Source of the DNA: Acidiferrimicrobium sp. IK
GTDB taxonomy: Bacteria; Actinomycetota; Acidimicrobiia; Acidimicrobiales; Palsa-688
Length of the DNA stretch: 64,000 nucleotides
Assembly (NCBI RefSeq): GCF_025499425.1
Contig: NZ_JAIMCB010000012.1
Coordinates: forward strand, 1 to 64,000
Direction of reading: 5' to 3'
Positions 26,660 through 34,827 of the stretch are shown piece after piece. The translations under genes were made by a program, and so were the position numbers. Positions within the stretch are counted from its first letter, which is position 1. Each line of letters opens with the position of its first letter. Below the pieces are notes generated by a model that made no database searches, was not told where the DNA came from, and was given only the letters and a program-made list of their open reading frames with translations.

Positions 26660-26851
26660 ATGAGCGCAACACCCGTCTCCTGCCTCCCCTGCGGAGCAGT
26701 GCTGCCTTCCATGACGAGCGCGACGCACCTTCGCCCCTGCGGAGCAGTGCTGCCTTCCATGACGAGCGCGAAGCACCTTCGCCCCTGCGGAGCAGTGCTG
26801 CCTTCCATGACGAGCGCTAAGCACCTTCGCCCCTGCGGAGCAGTGCTGTGA
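26660..26851 (+). CDS. 63-residue repeat peptide ORF between ctaD and ctaF (doubtful gene)
   Basis: An ATG two bases after the ctaD stop opens a frame made almost wholly of a 16-residue repeat (HLRPCGAVLPSMTSAK, three copies plus a partial). Its stop TGA overlaps the GTG start of ctaF by one codon position (GTGA). It could be a translated spacer that couples ctaF to ctaD, or simply an open frame through an invading repeat. No homologous family is recognised. The cysteine and the ATG inside each unit are conserved between units. Confidence 0.4.
   Translation: MSATPVSCLPCGAVLPSMTSATHLRPCGAVLPSMTSAKHLRPCGAVLPSMTSAKHLRPCGAVL
26687..26848 (+). repeat. 48-bp tandem repeat, 3.4 copies, in ctaD-ctaF spacer
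   Basis: Units start at 26687, 26735, 26783 and 26831 (partial) with the sequence CCCTGCGGAGCAGTGCTGCC, then TTCCATGACGAGCGC and a variable GAC/GAA/TAA codon, then GCACCTTCGC. Units differ at only one or two bases. The 48-bp period is a multiple of three. Each unit contains the near-palindrome GCAGTGCTGC. The last, partial unit supplies the GTG start codon of ctaF. Confidence 0.95.
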
Positions 26852-27333
26852 AGATCGAATGGCGGACCATCCTCGGCGCGTCGCTGTTCCTCGGGATCAT
26901 CTGCGCCGTCTACTGGTTCTGGAGCACCGAGGACACCGGCACCGCGCTGCTGCTGTTCGGCTTCGCCGCCTACCTGATGCTCGGCGGCTTCCTGGTGCTG
27001 CAGTGGACCCGGCGCAAGGGCATCCCCCGGGCCGAGGACAAAGACGACGGCACCTACGAGGAGACCGCCGGGGAGCCTCTCGGCTTCTTCCCGGCCGCGT
27101 CGATCTGGCCCGCCGGTCTGGCGCTGGGCGCCATCTTCGCCGGGATCGCCCTGATCTGGGGCACCTGGTACTGGGTGATCTCCCTGCCGCTCATGCTCGG
27201 CGCGATCATCGGCTGGTCGGTGGAGTCCGAGGCGCCCGAGGACGTCCCCGACGACCTCGAGGCCGCCCACCGCAGTGACACCACCATCGGGCCGGAGGTC
27301 ATCAAGGACACCGGCGCTGCGGCTCACCCGTAG
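26848..27333 (+). CDS. ctaF: Cytochrome c oxidase subunit IV, actinobacterial type
   Basis: The 161-residue membrane protein starts KIEWRTILGASLFLGIICAVYWFW. This and the following segments match the four-helix actinobacterial CtaF that stabilises the aa3 oxidase. Helices are at about 8-28, 35-53, 88-108 and 112-130, followed by an acidic soluble tail. The GTG at 26848 is part of the last 48-bp repeat copy; no strong Shine-Dalgarno precedes it, so translation may depend on coupling with the upstream repeat frame. Confidence 0.9.
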   Translation: MKIEWRTILGASLFLGIICAVYWFWSTEDTGTALLLFGFAAYLMLGGFLVLQWTRRKGIPRAEDKDDGTYEETAGEPLGFFPAASIWPAGLALGAIFAGIALIWGTWYWVISLPLMLGAIIGWSVESEAPEDVPDDLEAAHRSDTTIGPEVIKDTGAAAHP

Positions 27334-27376
27334 TCAATCGGGGTCACCCCTGACCTCCCTGCCGCCGTCTCCCGCC

Positions 27377-27402
27377 GACCCCGGATCGTTCGATCCGGGG
27401 TC
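27377..27402. terminator. Perfect 12-bp-stem hairpin after ctaF
   Basis: GACCCCGGATCG and its exact complement CGATCCGGGGTC are separated by only TT. The hairpin lies 44 bases after the ctaF stop. There is no T-run, so this would be a factor-dependent or processing hairpin, probably ending the FDH-oxidase transcript. It also argues that the downstream kinase starts after this point. Confidence 0.6.
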
Positions 27403-27661
27403 GGGCGCGCCACGACCGAGCGCCCGGGTCGCGGAGGCGGTCGCCGACGGGCTGGAAGGCCGCCTCGGCGTCCCGCTGTCCCGGCTGGGGCCCAGCCTGT
27501 CGCGCCTGGGGGTCCCCCTGTCGCGTCTCGGTCTGGCTTCCACCGAGACCCCGCCGAGACCCCCGAGGGACCGTCCCGGGTTGGGCAGCGAGGTCCCGGG
27601 CCGGGCGGTCACCCCGATCCGCCTCGACCGGGTCGGGGTCCGCGAAGCGACCCGGGCCCTG

Positions 27662-29065
27662 GTGATCGGCGTGGTCCTGTTTTTCGCGGTGGTCCGCCGC
27701 ATGGCCCGCCCGTCGCGTCGGGCCCTGATCGGGTGGGCCGCGGCCCGCTGGCGGATCCGCAGGGCCGGGGAGGGGCCGCTGCTGCCGTCGGGGGCGCCGA
27801 GGACGGTGCCCGCCGCCCGGGAGGCCCTCGCCGCGGTCCCCGCCGCGGTGTGGGGTTCGACGTGGGCGGCCGAGGGCTGCGAGGGCCTGGTCGACGGGTT
27901 CATCAAGCTGGGCCCGACCTTCGTCAAGCTGGGCCAGCTGATCGCCTCCTCCCCCACCGTCTTCCCCGCCCCGCTGTCCGCGGCGTGCGAGCGGTGCTTG
28001 GACCAGGTGCCGCCGATCCCCGCCGAGGACGCCCGCCGGGTGGTGGAAGAAGACCTCGGCGCCACGATCAGCGCCCGGTTCCGTTCCTTCGACGACCGAC
28101 CGCTGGCCGCCGCGTCGATCGCCCAGGTCCATGCGTGCGTGCTGAGCGACGGCCGCAAGGCGGTCCTCAAGATCCAGCGGCCCGACATCGCCCGGCGGAT
28201 GCGGCGCGACCTTCGCATCATGTACGTCCTGGCCCGCCTAGCGGAGCGCAGCGCGCTGGGCCGCACCGCCAACGCCAAGGGCGCGGTGGAGGACCTGGCC
28301 CGGGTCACCGCCCGGGAGCTGGACTCGCGCCTGGAGGCCCGGGAGCAGGCCGCGTTCCGGGCCAACATCCACGCGTTCGGCGACAACTGGCACGTCACCG
28401 CCCCGGAGGTCTACGAGCAGTGGTGCGGACCTCGGGTGATCTGCATGGAGCGGATGTACGGCCAGCCCTTCGACCGGGTCGACCCCGAAGGCCCGGTCGA
28501 CACCGAGCTGGTGATCCGCCGGGTGTGCAAGGTGTGGCTGGAGGCGTTGGCGGTGCACGGGCCGTTCCACGGCGACGTGCACGGCGGGAACGTGTGGCTG
28601 CTCGACGACGGCCGGGCGTCGTTCCTCGACTTCGGGATCGTCGGCGAGCTGTCGGAGCCGTGGCGGGAGCTGTTCCGCACCGTGTTTAGGACCTCGATGA
28701 TCGACGCCGACTTCGTGGCGGTGGTCCGGGCGTTCAAGAAGGTCGGGGTGCTCCCGGTGGAGGCCGACGAGGCGCAGCTGGCCGTGGTGGTCCAGGCGAT
28801 GTTCGCCCCGCTCCTCGACCGGGGCCTCTCCGACGTCGGCCTCGGCGAGGTCCTCCGGTCGCTGTTCACCGTGCTGCAGCAGTTCGGGATCGGCACCCCC
28901 CAGGAGATGCTGCTCGTCACCAAGCAGCTGGTCTACTTCGAGGGGTACTCCAAGGTGCTGGCCCCCTCCTACGTGCTGGCCCGGGACCTGTACCTGGTCC
29001 GCAACCTGTTCCCGGAGGAGACCCTGGCCCGAGCCGAGGAGCTCGGCGTCACCCTCCCGGACTGA
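27662..29065 (+). CDS. ABC1/AarF/UbiB-family atypical kinase
   Basis: UbiB-like proteins support quinone biosynthesis or lipid handling. The KxGQ motif is in FIKLGPTFVKLGQLIASSP. The alanine-rich nucleotide loop and invariant lysine are AAASIAQVHACVLSDG followed by AVLKIQRPDIARRM. The catalytic loop is HGDVHGGNVWLL, and the metal DFG is in FLDFGIVGELSEP. The GTG at 27662 gives 467 residues. The frame is open back to 27275, but that stretch overlaps ctaF, contains the hairpin and is low-complexity (repeats of VPLSRLG), so the true N-terminus is uncertain. Its position between the oxidase genes and the sedolisin fits a menaquinone-related role. Confidence 0.85.
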   Translation: MIGVVLFFAVVRRMARPSRRALIGWAAARWRIRRAGEGPLLPSGAPRTVPAAREALAAVPAAVWGSTWAAEGCEGLVDGFIKLGPTFVKLGQLIASSPTVFPAPLSAACERCLDQVPPIPAEDARRVVEEDLGATISARFRSFDDRPLAAASIAQVHACVLSDGRKAVLKIQRPDIARRMRRDLRIMYVLARLAERSALGRTANAKGAVEDLARVTARELDSRLEAREQAAFRANIHAFGDNWHVTAPEVYEQWCGPRVICMERMYGQPFDRVDPEGPVDTELVIRRVCKVWLEALAVHGPFHGDVHGGNVWLLDDGRASFLDFGIVGELSEPWRELFRTVFRTSMIDADFVAVVRAFKKVGVLPVEADEAQLAVVVQAMFAPLLDRGLSDVGLGEVLRSLFTVLQQFGIGTPQEMLLVTKQLVYFEGYSKVLAPSYVLARDLYLVRNLFPEETLARAEELGVTLPD

Positions 29066-29096
29066 CCGGCTGCGGGCCGGCTGCGGGCGGGCCGGG

Positions 29097-31967
29097 TCAG
29101 GTGCTGGTGACCGCCACCGCGCTGCCGTTCAAGGCCGCGCCGCCGCCGGAGCCCTCGTAGGGCGCGTCCCCGAAGGAGAAGATCCCGCCGTCGGCGCCGA
29201 CCAGCCAGTACCCGCCGCCGTCGCCGGCCGCGGCCATGGCCACGATCGGCTTGTTCAGCGTGACGTTGCCGAGCGACCCGTAGAACCGGGCCTCGCCGAA
29301 GTCGAAGATCCCGCCGTCGGACGCGACCAGCCAGTAGCCCGTCCCGTGTGAGGTCGGGGCCATCCCGACGATCGGCTTGTTGAGCGCCACGTTGCCGAGC
29401 GCGCCGTAGAACCCGGCGTCGCCGAACTGGAAGATCCCGCCGTCGGACGCGACCAGCCAGTACCCGCCGCCGTCCGGCGTCGAGGCCATGGCCACGATCG
29501 GCTTGTTCAACCTGATGTTGCCGAGCGACCCGAAGAACCGGGCGTCACCGAACTCGAAGATCCCGCCGTCGGACGCCGCCAGCCAGTACCCGCCGCCGTC
29601 CGGCGTCGAGGCCATGGCCACGATCGGCTTGTTCAACCTGATGTTGCCGAGCGATCCGAAGAACCGGCCGTCACCGAACTCGAAGATCCCGCCGTCGGAC
29701 GCCGCCAGCCAGTACCCGCCGCCGTCCGGCGTGGAGGCCATCCCGACGACCGGCTTGTTGAGCCACCCGGTCGACCCGTACGCCCCGGCGCTGCCGTAGG
29801 AGAGCACCTCCCCGCCAGAGGTCGCCAGCCGGTACCCGCCCGGCGGTGACAGGTAGGTGTAGCGGTCCCCGCCGCTCCAGGCCGAGGTGCCCGCGGGGGT
29901 GGTCACGGTGACGTCCACCGCGCCCGCGGCGCCGGCGGGGGCGGTGGCGGTGATGGTCGTGTCGCTGACCACCGCGAACGAGGCCGGGGTGGAACCGAAG
30001 CTGACGGTGGTGGCGCCGCTCAGCCCGCTGCCGCTGACGGTGACCGTCGTGGCGCCGCTGGTCGGCCCCGACGGCGGCGTCACGCCCGACACCACCGGGA
30101 CCGGGGTGGGGGCCGGCGACGGAGCGGGGGTCGGGGCGGGCGCCGGCGTCGGGGCCGGGGCCGGCGCCGGGGTGGGGGTGGGGGCCGGAGCGAGGGCCGG
30201 GGCCAGGTAGGTGAACACGTCGCTGCTGGTGGCGGCGGAGGTCGCGGCGCCGGCGGATACGGTCACGTCCACCGTCCCGGCGCTGCCTGCCGGCGCCACC
30301 GCGCTGAGCGACGTGGAGCTCGAAACGGTGAACGACGCGGCGCTGGCCGACCCGAAGCGGACCGCGGTGGCGGCGCTGAACCCGGTACCCGACACCGTGA
30401 CCGTCGTCCCGCCGGCGGTCGGCCCCGACGACGGCGTCAGCGCGGTGACGGCGGGGGCGGTTGTCGTGGCGGCGGCGAACGCGCCCAGCCCGGCCGGGGT
30501 GCCGACGCCGCTGGCGCCGTCGTAGCCGGCTCTGGCGTCGCAGGCCGCGGTGTCGGCGGTTGCGGTGGCGGCCGAGCCCGTCGCTGGCCACCCGCAGTCG
30601 ACGACGCCGTGCCCGGTGGTGTTGGGGTTGACGCCCGCCGAGCACGTCGAGGGCGACTCGCCGTCGCAGTAACCGTTGCCGCCGGTGACCACGTCGTAGA
30701 GACCCGACTGCCCGAGATGGGAGTAGAGGGTCCGGGCCGGGTCGGTGACGCCGCGGGCGCCCCCGGCGAGGGCCCACATCGCCGCGATCAGCGGCGACGA
30801 CAGGGACGTGCCGCCGGTCGTCTGCCACCGGCAGAACTGCCCGCAGTCGGTGGTGCCGTAGGTGTCGAAGCCGGTGTTGGGGTCGGCCACCGCCGCGATG
30901 TCGGCGGGTAGACGCTCGGAGCCGCAGCCGGTGCTGGCCCAGTCCGGGACCGAGGTCTGCCACGCCGGCGCGGTGTACTCGGACTCGGCGATGGTGTCGC
31001 AGCCGCCGCCGCTGGCGCCGGCCTGGGCGTAGGAGCCCGGCCCGTTGCCGTTCCAGACCTTCTCCGCCTGCCTGGTCCCGTCGCTGTTGAGGGTCAAAGA
31101 CGTCCCGCCGACCGCGACGACGGTGTTGAACGCGGCCGGCGCGTTGGCGGTGCCGGCGCTGGTGCCGGTGTCGTAGCTGTAGTAGCCGGAGTCGCCGGTC
31201 GACGCGGTGATCACCACCCCGGGATGGGAGTAGGCGGAGGCGTAGGGGTCGTTGGGGTACTCCGGGCCGCCGTAGGAGTTGGAGATCTCGGTGGCGCCGA
31301 GCGCCGCCGCCTCGTCGACGGCCGTTGCGAGGTCGGCGTCGCTCGGGGAGTCGGCCTCGACGAGGAGGACGTTGCAGGTCTGGCACACCGCGTGGACGGT
31401 CTCCACGTCGAGGGAGGTCTCGCTGGCCCAGCCGTTCTGGCTGGCTGCGGGCAGCGCGGTCTGGGAGCCGGTCTGGCCGACCACCTCGAGGCAGCCGTTG
31501 GCGATGGTGCACGCCGGCAGCCCGTAGTAGGAGTCGAACACGCCGAGGTCCGAGCCGATGGTCGGGTCGTCGTAGGCGTCGACGACGGCCACGGTCTGGC
31601 CGGGAGCCGGGGCGGTGGGGTCGAACCCGTAGGCCGACGCCAGGTCGGCGGGGGTGTACCCGCCGTGCGGGCCCTGGGTGAGCGCGTTGCGGGTGATGAC
31701 GTAGGGGCGGGCGCCGGGGGTGGACGCGGAGGCCGGCACCCGGCGGGCCGCGAAGCAGGTGGCCTGCCCGGCGGCGGGCGTCGGCGCGCACACCGGCGCC
31801 TCGACGCCGTAGGCGACGGTGCTAGACCCGCCCGCCGCGGACGGGCCGGACCCGGCGGGCGCGGCGAGCGCCGCGGGCAGCCCCAGGAGCGACACCAGGA
31901 CCGCTCCGGCCGCCGCCACGGCCGCCCGCCGGCGCGCCCGGTGAGATGCTCCGCCTGTTCGCTTCAT
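29097..31967 (-). CDS. Secreted sedolisin (S53) peptidase with IPT/TIG domains and YWL repeats
   Basis: The 956-residue protein has a signal peptide (AVAAAGAVLVSLLGLPAALA). The S53 serine-carboxyl peptidase domain (about residues 85-490) carries catalytic Glu and Asp in ETSLDVETVHAVC, the oxyanion Asp in STGDSGYYS and Ser in TTGGTSLSSPLIAAMW. No separate pro-kumamolisin propeptide is seen. Two IPT/TIG immunoglobulin-like domains (TALTPSSGPTAGGTTVTVSG and its second copy) flank a Pro-Ala linker. The C-terminal about 240 residues form five 42-residue repeats with GGGYWLAASDGGIF. Such proteins work outside the cell at acidic pH. The repeats may form a beta-propeller or a wall- or glycan-binding surface, which is inference. 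Confidence 0.9.
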   Translation of the reverse strand: MKRTGGASHRARRRAAVAAAGAVLVSLLGLPAALAAPAGSGPSAAGGSSTVAYGVEAPVCAPTPAAGQATCFAARRVPASASTPGARPYVITRNALTQGPHGGYTPADLASAYGFDPTAPAPGQTVAVVDAYDDPTIGSDLGVFDSYYGLPACTIANGCLEVVGQTGSQTALPAASQNGWASETSLDVETVHAVCQTCNVLLVEADSPSDADLATAVDEAAALGATEISNSYGGPEYPNDPYASAYSHPGVVITASTGDSGYYSYDTGTSAGTANAPAAFNTVVAVGGTSLTLNSDGTRQAEKVWNGNGPGSYAQAGASGGGCDTIAESEYTAPAWQTSVPDWASTGCGSERLPADIAAVADPNTGFDTYGTTDCGQFCRWQTTGGTSLSSPLIAAMWALAGGARGVTDPARTLYSHLGQSGLYDVVTGGNGYCDGESPSTCSAGVNPNTTGHGVVDCGWPATGSAATATADTAACDARAGYDGASGVGTPAGLGAFAAATTTAPAVTALTPSSGPTAGGTTVTVSGTGFSAATAVRFGSASAASFTVSSSTSLSAVAPAGSAGTVDVTVSAGAATSAATSSDVFTYLAPALAPAPTPTPAPAPAPTPAPAPTPAPSPAPTPVPVVSGVTPPSGPTSGATTVTVSGSGLSGATTVSFGSTPASFAVVSDTTITATAPAGAAGAVDVTVTTPAGTSAWSGGDRYTYLSPPGGYRLATSGGEVLSYGSAGAYGSTGWLNKPVVGMASTPDGGGYWLAASDGGIFEFGDGRFFGSLGNIRLNKPIVAMASTPDGGGYWLAASDGGIFEFGDARFFGSLGNIRLNKPIVAMASTPDGGGYWLVASDGGIFQFGDAGFYGALGNVALNKPIVGMAPTSHGTGYWLVASDGGIFDFGEARFYGSLGNVTLNKPIVAMAAAGDGGGYWLVGADGGIFSFGDAPYEGSGGGAALNGSAVAVTST
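29110..29770 (-). repeat. 126-bp coding repeats (NKP-VAMASTPDGGGYWL-SDGGIF units)
   Basis: Five direct repeats of about 126 bp, each encoding NKPIVAMASTPDGGGYWL and then SDGGIFEFGDARFFGSLG, lie at the 3' end of the sedolisin gene, preceded by one degenerate half unit. Units 1-3 are almost identical at the DNA level, which implies recent expansion or homogenisation. Similar units are widespread in secreted Acidimicrobiia proteins. Confidence 0.9.
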
Positions 31968-32178
31968 CGCCGCCGCTCCTCACCGGTCGTAGGACCGGCC
32001 CGGGACGGCGCACAACTTCGTCGGCGCGTCTCCAGCCAGCCCAGATCTGACTGGACTGACGGAGTGTACGCAGACCCTCACGCTTTGTGGTGTGGAGGGG
32101 TCCGGAGATGCGCTGTTCGGCGCGGTGCGCCGGTTCGCGCCTTATGTCCCGTCCGAGGAGGGCGGCGGCTTTGGAGGC

Positions 32179-33789
32179 TCAGGCGTCGCCCGGGCCGGCA
32201 CCGCCGACCGCCGGCTCGGTGATGTCTTCCTCGGGGTTGTGGGCGCTGCCGTCGCCGTCCACGGCGTGGCCATCGACCGCGTGGCCATCGACCGCGTGGC
32301 CATCCACGGCGTGGCCGTTGCCGTCGTGGCCGTTGGCGTGCCCGTTGCCGTCGTGGCCGCCGTGGTCGTCGCCGAGGGTGTGGTACGCCCCGTCCGCGGT
32401 GCGGATCAAAACGCCGCCGACCGGCTTCATGATCGGGTGGGTACCGGTGCGTTGCAGGGCCTGGCACGCCTTGTAGGCGATGGCCCCGGCCACCAGCGGA
32501 GCGACGAACACCCCGTACTGCAGGATCTCGATCAGCCGCTCGAAGGGGATGTGGAGGTCGTTGCCGAGGATGTCGGTGCCGCTGGCGAGGGTCAGGTCGG
32601 TGAAGAAGGCCAGGGCGCCCACGCCGACCGCGGTCCGGAACGGCTTGTCCCGGGGCCGGTCGAGGAGGTTGTGGGCGGCGTGGTCCTTGTAGATCCACCG
32701 GTCGATCTGAGGCCACGCGAACATCAACGTGAACACGATGCCGGGGACCAAGATGCCGGGGAAGAACGGGTTGGCGATCTCGTGGCCGAAGGACCGGAAC
32801 TCCCAGTGCGGCCACAGCCGCACCGATCCGTCCAGCCACCCCACGTACCAGTCGGGCTGGGCGCCGGCGGACACCGTGAAGGGGTTGTAGGGGCCGTACA
32901 GCCAGATCGGGTTGATCTGGAACAGGCCTCCGAGCGCCGCCAGGACACCGGAGACGACCATCAACAGCGCCCCGGACTTGATGGCGTACTGCGGCCACAG
33001 CCGGCTGCCCCGGATGTTGGTCTCGGTCTTGCCGGGCCCGGGGAAATCGGTGTGCTTCTGGCGCCAGATGATCATCAGGTGCACGGTGAGCAGACCGAGG
33101 ATGGCCAGCGGGAACAAGAACTCGTGGACCACGAACAGCCGGGGGATCAGCGCCGATCCTGGGTACGCGCTACCCCACAGGTCGAACGCCAGCCACGACC
33201 CGATGAACGGGATCGACTCGACGATCGAGAACACCACCCGCAGGCCGGTACCCGACAGCAGGTCGTCGGGCAGGGAGTAGCCGGAGAAGCCCTCGAGCAT
33301 CACCGACAGCAGCAGCAGCAGCCCGATGACCCAGTTGGTCTCGCGGGGGCGGCGGAACGCCCCGGTGAAGAAGATCCGGCACAGGTGGAAGGCGATGGCC
33401 GCCATGAACACCACCGCCGCCCAGTGGTGCATCTGGCGCATGATCAGCCCGGCGCGAACGTTGAAGGTGATGTCGAGGACCGACTTGTACGCCTCGGACA
33501 TGTGCTGGCCGGCCAGCGGCATGTAGCCGTGCCCGGGCGTCGGGTGGTACACGATGTCGCTGGCCGACGGCACGTAGTACAGCGCCAGGTAGACACCGGT
33601 GATCAAAAGCACCACAAAGCAGTACATGGCAATCTCGCCGACCATGAACGACCAGTGGTCGGGGAAGATCTTGTCCAGGGCTTTTTGCAGGAACCCCGAC
33701 GAGCCGAGCCGGTCGTCGATGGCGTCCAGGCCGGCCTTCTCGTACTTCAGCCGCTTCTGCGCGGCCAGGCGTTCTTCGGTTGTGCTCAT
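32179..33789 (-). CDS. qcrB: Cytochrome bc1 complex cytochrome b subunit
   Basis: The 536-residue actinobacterial cytochrome b has the four heme-ligand histidines in MRQMHHWAAVVFMAAIAFHLCR and VVHEFLFPLAILGLLTVHLMI. The quinol-site P(E/D)W motif appears as QPDWYVGW. The C-terminal extension (about residues 470-536) is hydrophilic and carries GHAVD pentapeptide repeats and many histidines. The ATG is at 33789. It is the last gene of ctaE-qcrC-qcrA-qcrB, which forms the menaquinol:cytochrome c arm of a bcc-aa3 supercomplex. Confidence 0.96.
   Translation of the reverse strand: MSTTEERLAAQKRLKYEKAGLDAIDDRLGSSGFLQKALDKIFPDHWSFMVGEIAMYCFVVLLITGVYLALYYVPSASDIVYHPTPGHGYMPLAGQHMSEAYKSVLDITFNVRAGLIMRQMHHWAAVVFMAAIAFHLCRIFFTGAFRRPRETNWVIGLLLLLSVMLEGFSGYSLPDDLLSGTGLRVVFSIVESIPFIGSWLAFDLWGSAYPGSALIPRLFVVHEFLFPLAILGLLTVHLMIIWRQKHTDFPGPGKTETNIRGSRLWPQYAIKSGALLMVVSGVLAALGGLFQINPIWLYGPYNPFTVSAGAQPDWYVGWLDGSVRLWPHWEFRSFGHEIANPFFPGILVPGIVFTLMFAWPQIDRWIYKDHAAHNLLDRPRDKPFRTAVGVGALAFFTDLTLASGTDILGNDLHIPFERLIEILQYGVFVAPLVAGAIAYKACQALQRTGTHPIMKPVGGVLIRTADGAYHTLGDDHGGHDGNGHANGHDGNGHAVDGHAVDGHAVDGHAVDGDGSAHNPEEDITEPAVGGAGPGDA
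32255..32365 (-). repeat. 15-bp coding repeats giving a His-rich qcrB tail
   Basis: About four exact or near-exact 15-bp units (GCGTGGCCATCGACC on the plus strand) encode GHAVD. They are bordered by diverged DGNGHA-type units. The tail contains more than a dozen His and Asp residues. Confidence 0.85.
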
Positions 33790-33801
33790 GCGCCGCGCCT
33801 C

Positions 33802-34827
33802 CTACGCCCGGTTCCAGAAGCCGGGGCCGACGGGCTCTTGGTAGCCCTTCGAGGAGATCAAGTAGCCCTCGGTGTCGACCGCCAGCGGCAGCTGGGGAAG
33901 GGATCGGGATGCCGGACCGAACACAGGGTTGCATCCCTTCAAAACGTCGAACGTCGACTGGTGGCACGGGCACACCAACTGGTGGGTCGTCGAGTTGTAC
34001 AAGCCGACCGGGCAGCCGGCGTGGGTGCAGATCTTCGAGAAGGCCACCAGCCCCCCGATGTTCCAGCCCTGGGTGCCGGGCCGGACGTCGAAGGGGGCGT
34101 TGCCCAGGTTGATCAGCACCGTCGACGACTGGGCGTCGTCGATCCCGTTCTCGGGGAACACCGTCAAGATCCCGTTGACCTTTATGTCGCTCGGCTTGAG
34201 CGGCTGGTTGTCCTGGTCGACCACCCGGACGCCGGGGCCCCAAGCGGTCTTGTACAGCGACCGGTGCGGGCGGTCGCCGAGGGAGGCGATCGGGAACAGC
34301 GCGGCGAGCCCGAAGACCCCGCCGACCAGGCCGAGCAACCGGAACAGGAACGGCCGCCGGGCGATCGGGTCGATGGTCCGGTTGAGGGCCTCGGCCGCGG
34401 CCTCCCGCTTGCTGCGATCCGAGACGTTGTGGCTGCCTCGGCTGGCGGTGACCTCGGTGCCGGGGAGCAGGTCCCGGGCCCAGAGGATCAACCCGACGCC
34501 CATCCCGAGGAAACCGACCGCGAGGAGGGCGCCTTCGGCCTGGGTCTGGCCGCCGACGACGTAGGTGACGGCGAACCCGATGCCCGCCAGCAGGGTCAGG
34601 ATCCAGCAGAAGGCGATCTTGAGCTCGGCCATGCGGGCCAGCTTCGGGTTGTCCTGGAAACGCCAGCGGCTGTCGTCTTGGCCGCGGGGGACGTCGTCGG
34701 GCCACGGTTCGTGGGGGTCGATGCCGAAGTGCAGCTTGACCTTGGCGTCGTCGTCCTCGTAGAACGCGGAGCTCGACGGCTCCTCGACGCCGTCGGGGCC
34801 GACGGAGGGGTGATCTGTGGTGGTCAT
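33802..34827 (-). CDS. qcrA: Rieske iron-sulfur subunit of bc1 complex
   Basis: The 341-residue actinobacterial QcrA has three N-terminal membrane helices (AFCWILTLLAGIGFAVTYVV; LAVGFLGMGVGLILWA; LFRLLGLVGGVFGLAALFP). The Rieske domain has CTHAGC and CPCHQSTFD, which bind the [2Fe-2S] cluster through two Cys and two His. It moves electrons from quinol to the diheme QcrC. The ATG at 34827 overlaps the qcrC stop. Its long acidic N-terminus (YEDDDAKVKLHFGIDPHEPW) is typical of the group. Confidence 0.96.
   Translation of the reverse strand: MTTTDHPSVGPDGVEEPSSSAFYEDDDAKVKLHFGIDPHEPWPDDVPRGQDDSRWRFQDNPKLARMAELKIAFCWILTLLAGIGFAVTYVVGGQTQAEGALLAVGFLGMGVGLILWARDLLPGTEVTASRGSHNVSDRSKREAAAEALNRTIDPIARRPFLFRLLGLVGGVFGLAALFPIASLGDRPHRSLYKTAWGPGVRVVDQDNQPLKPSDIKVNGILTVFPENGIDDAQSSTVLINLGNAPFDVRPGTQGWNIGGLVAFSKICTHAGCPVGLYNSTTHQLVCPCHQSTFDVLKGCNPVFGPASRSLPQLPLAVDTEGYLISSKGYQEPVGPGFWNRA

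Noticed and set aside
26687-26848. CRISPR or attachment-site array between ctaD and ctaF
   Set aside because: The 48-bp units are directly joined with no unique spacers and no cas genes are near; treated as a tandem repeat.
27275-27661. Full-length 596-residue start for the UbiB-family kinase
   Set aside because: It overlaps ctaF by 59 bases, spans a perfect hairpin and is low-complexity; a start near 27662 is preferred but unproven.
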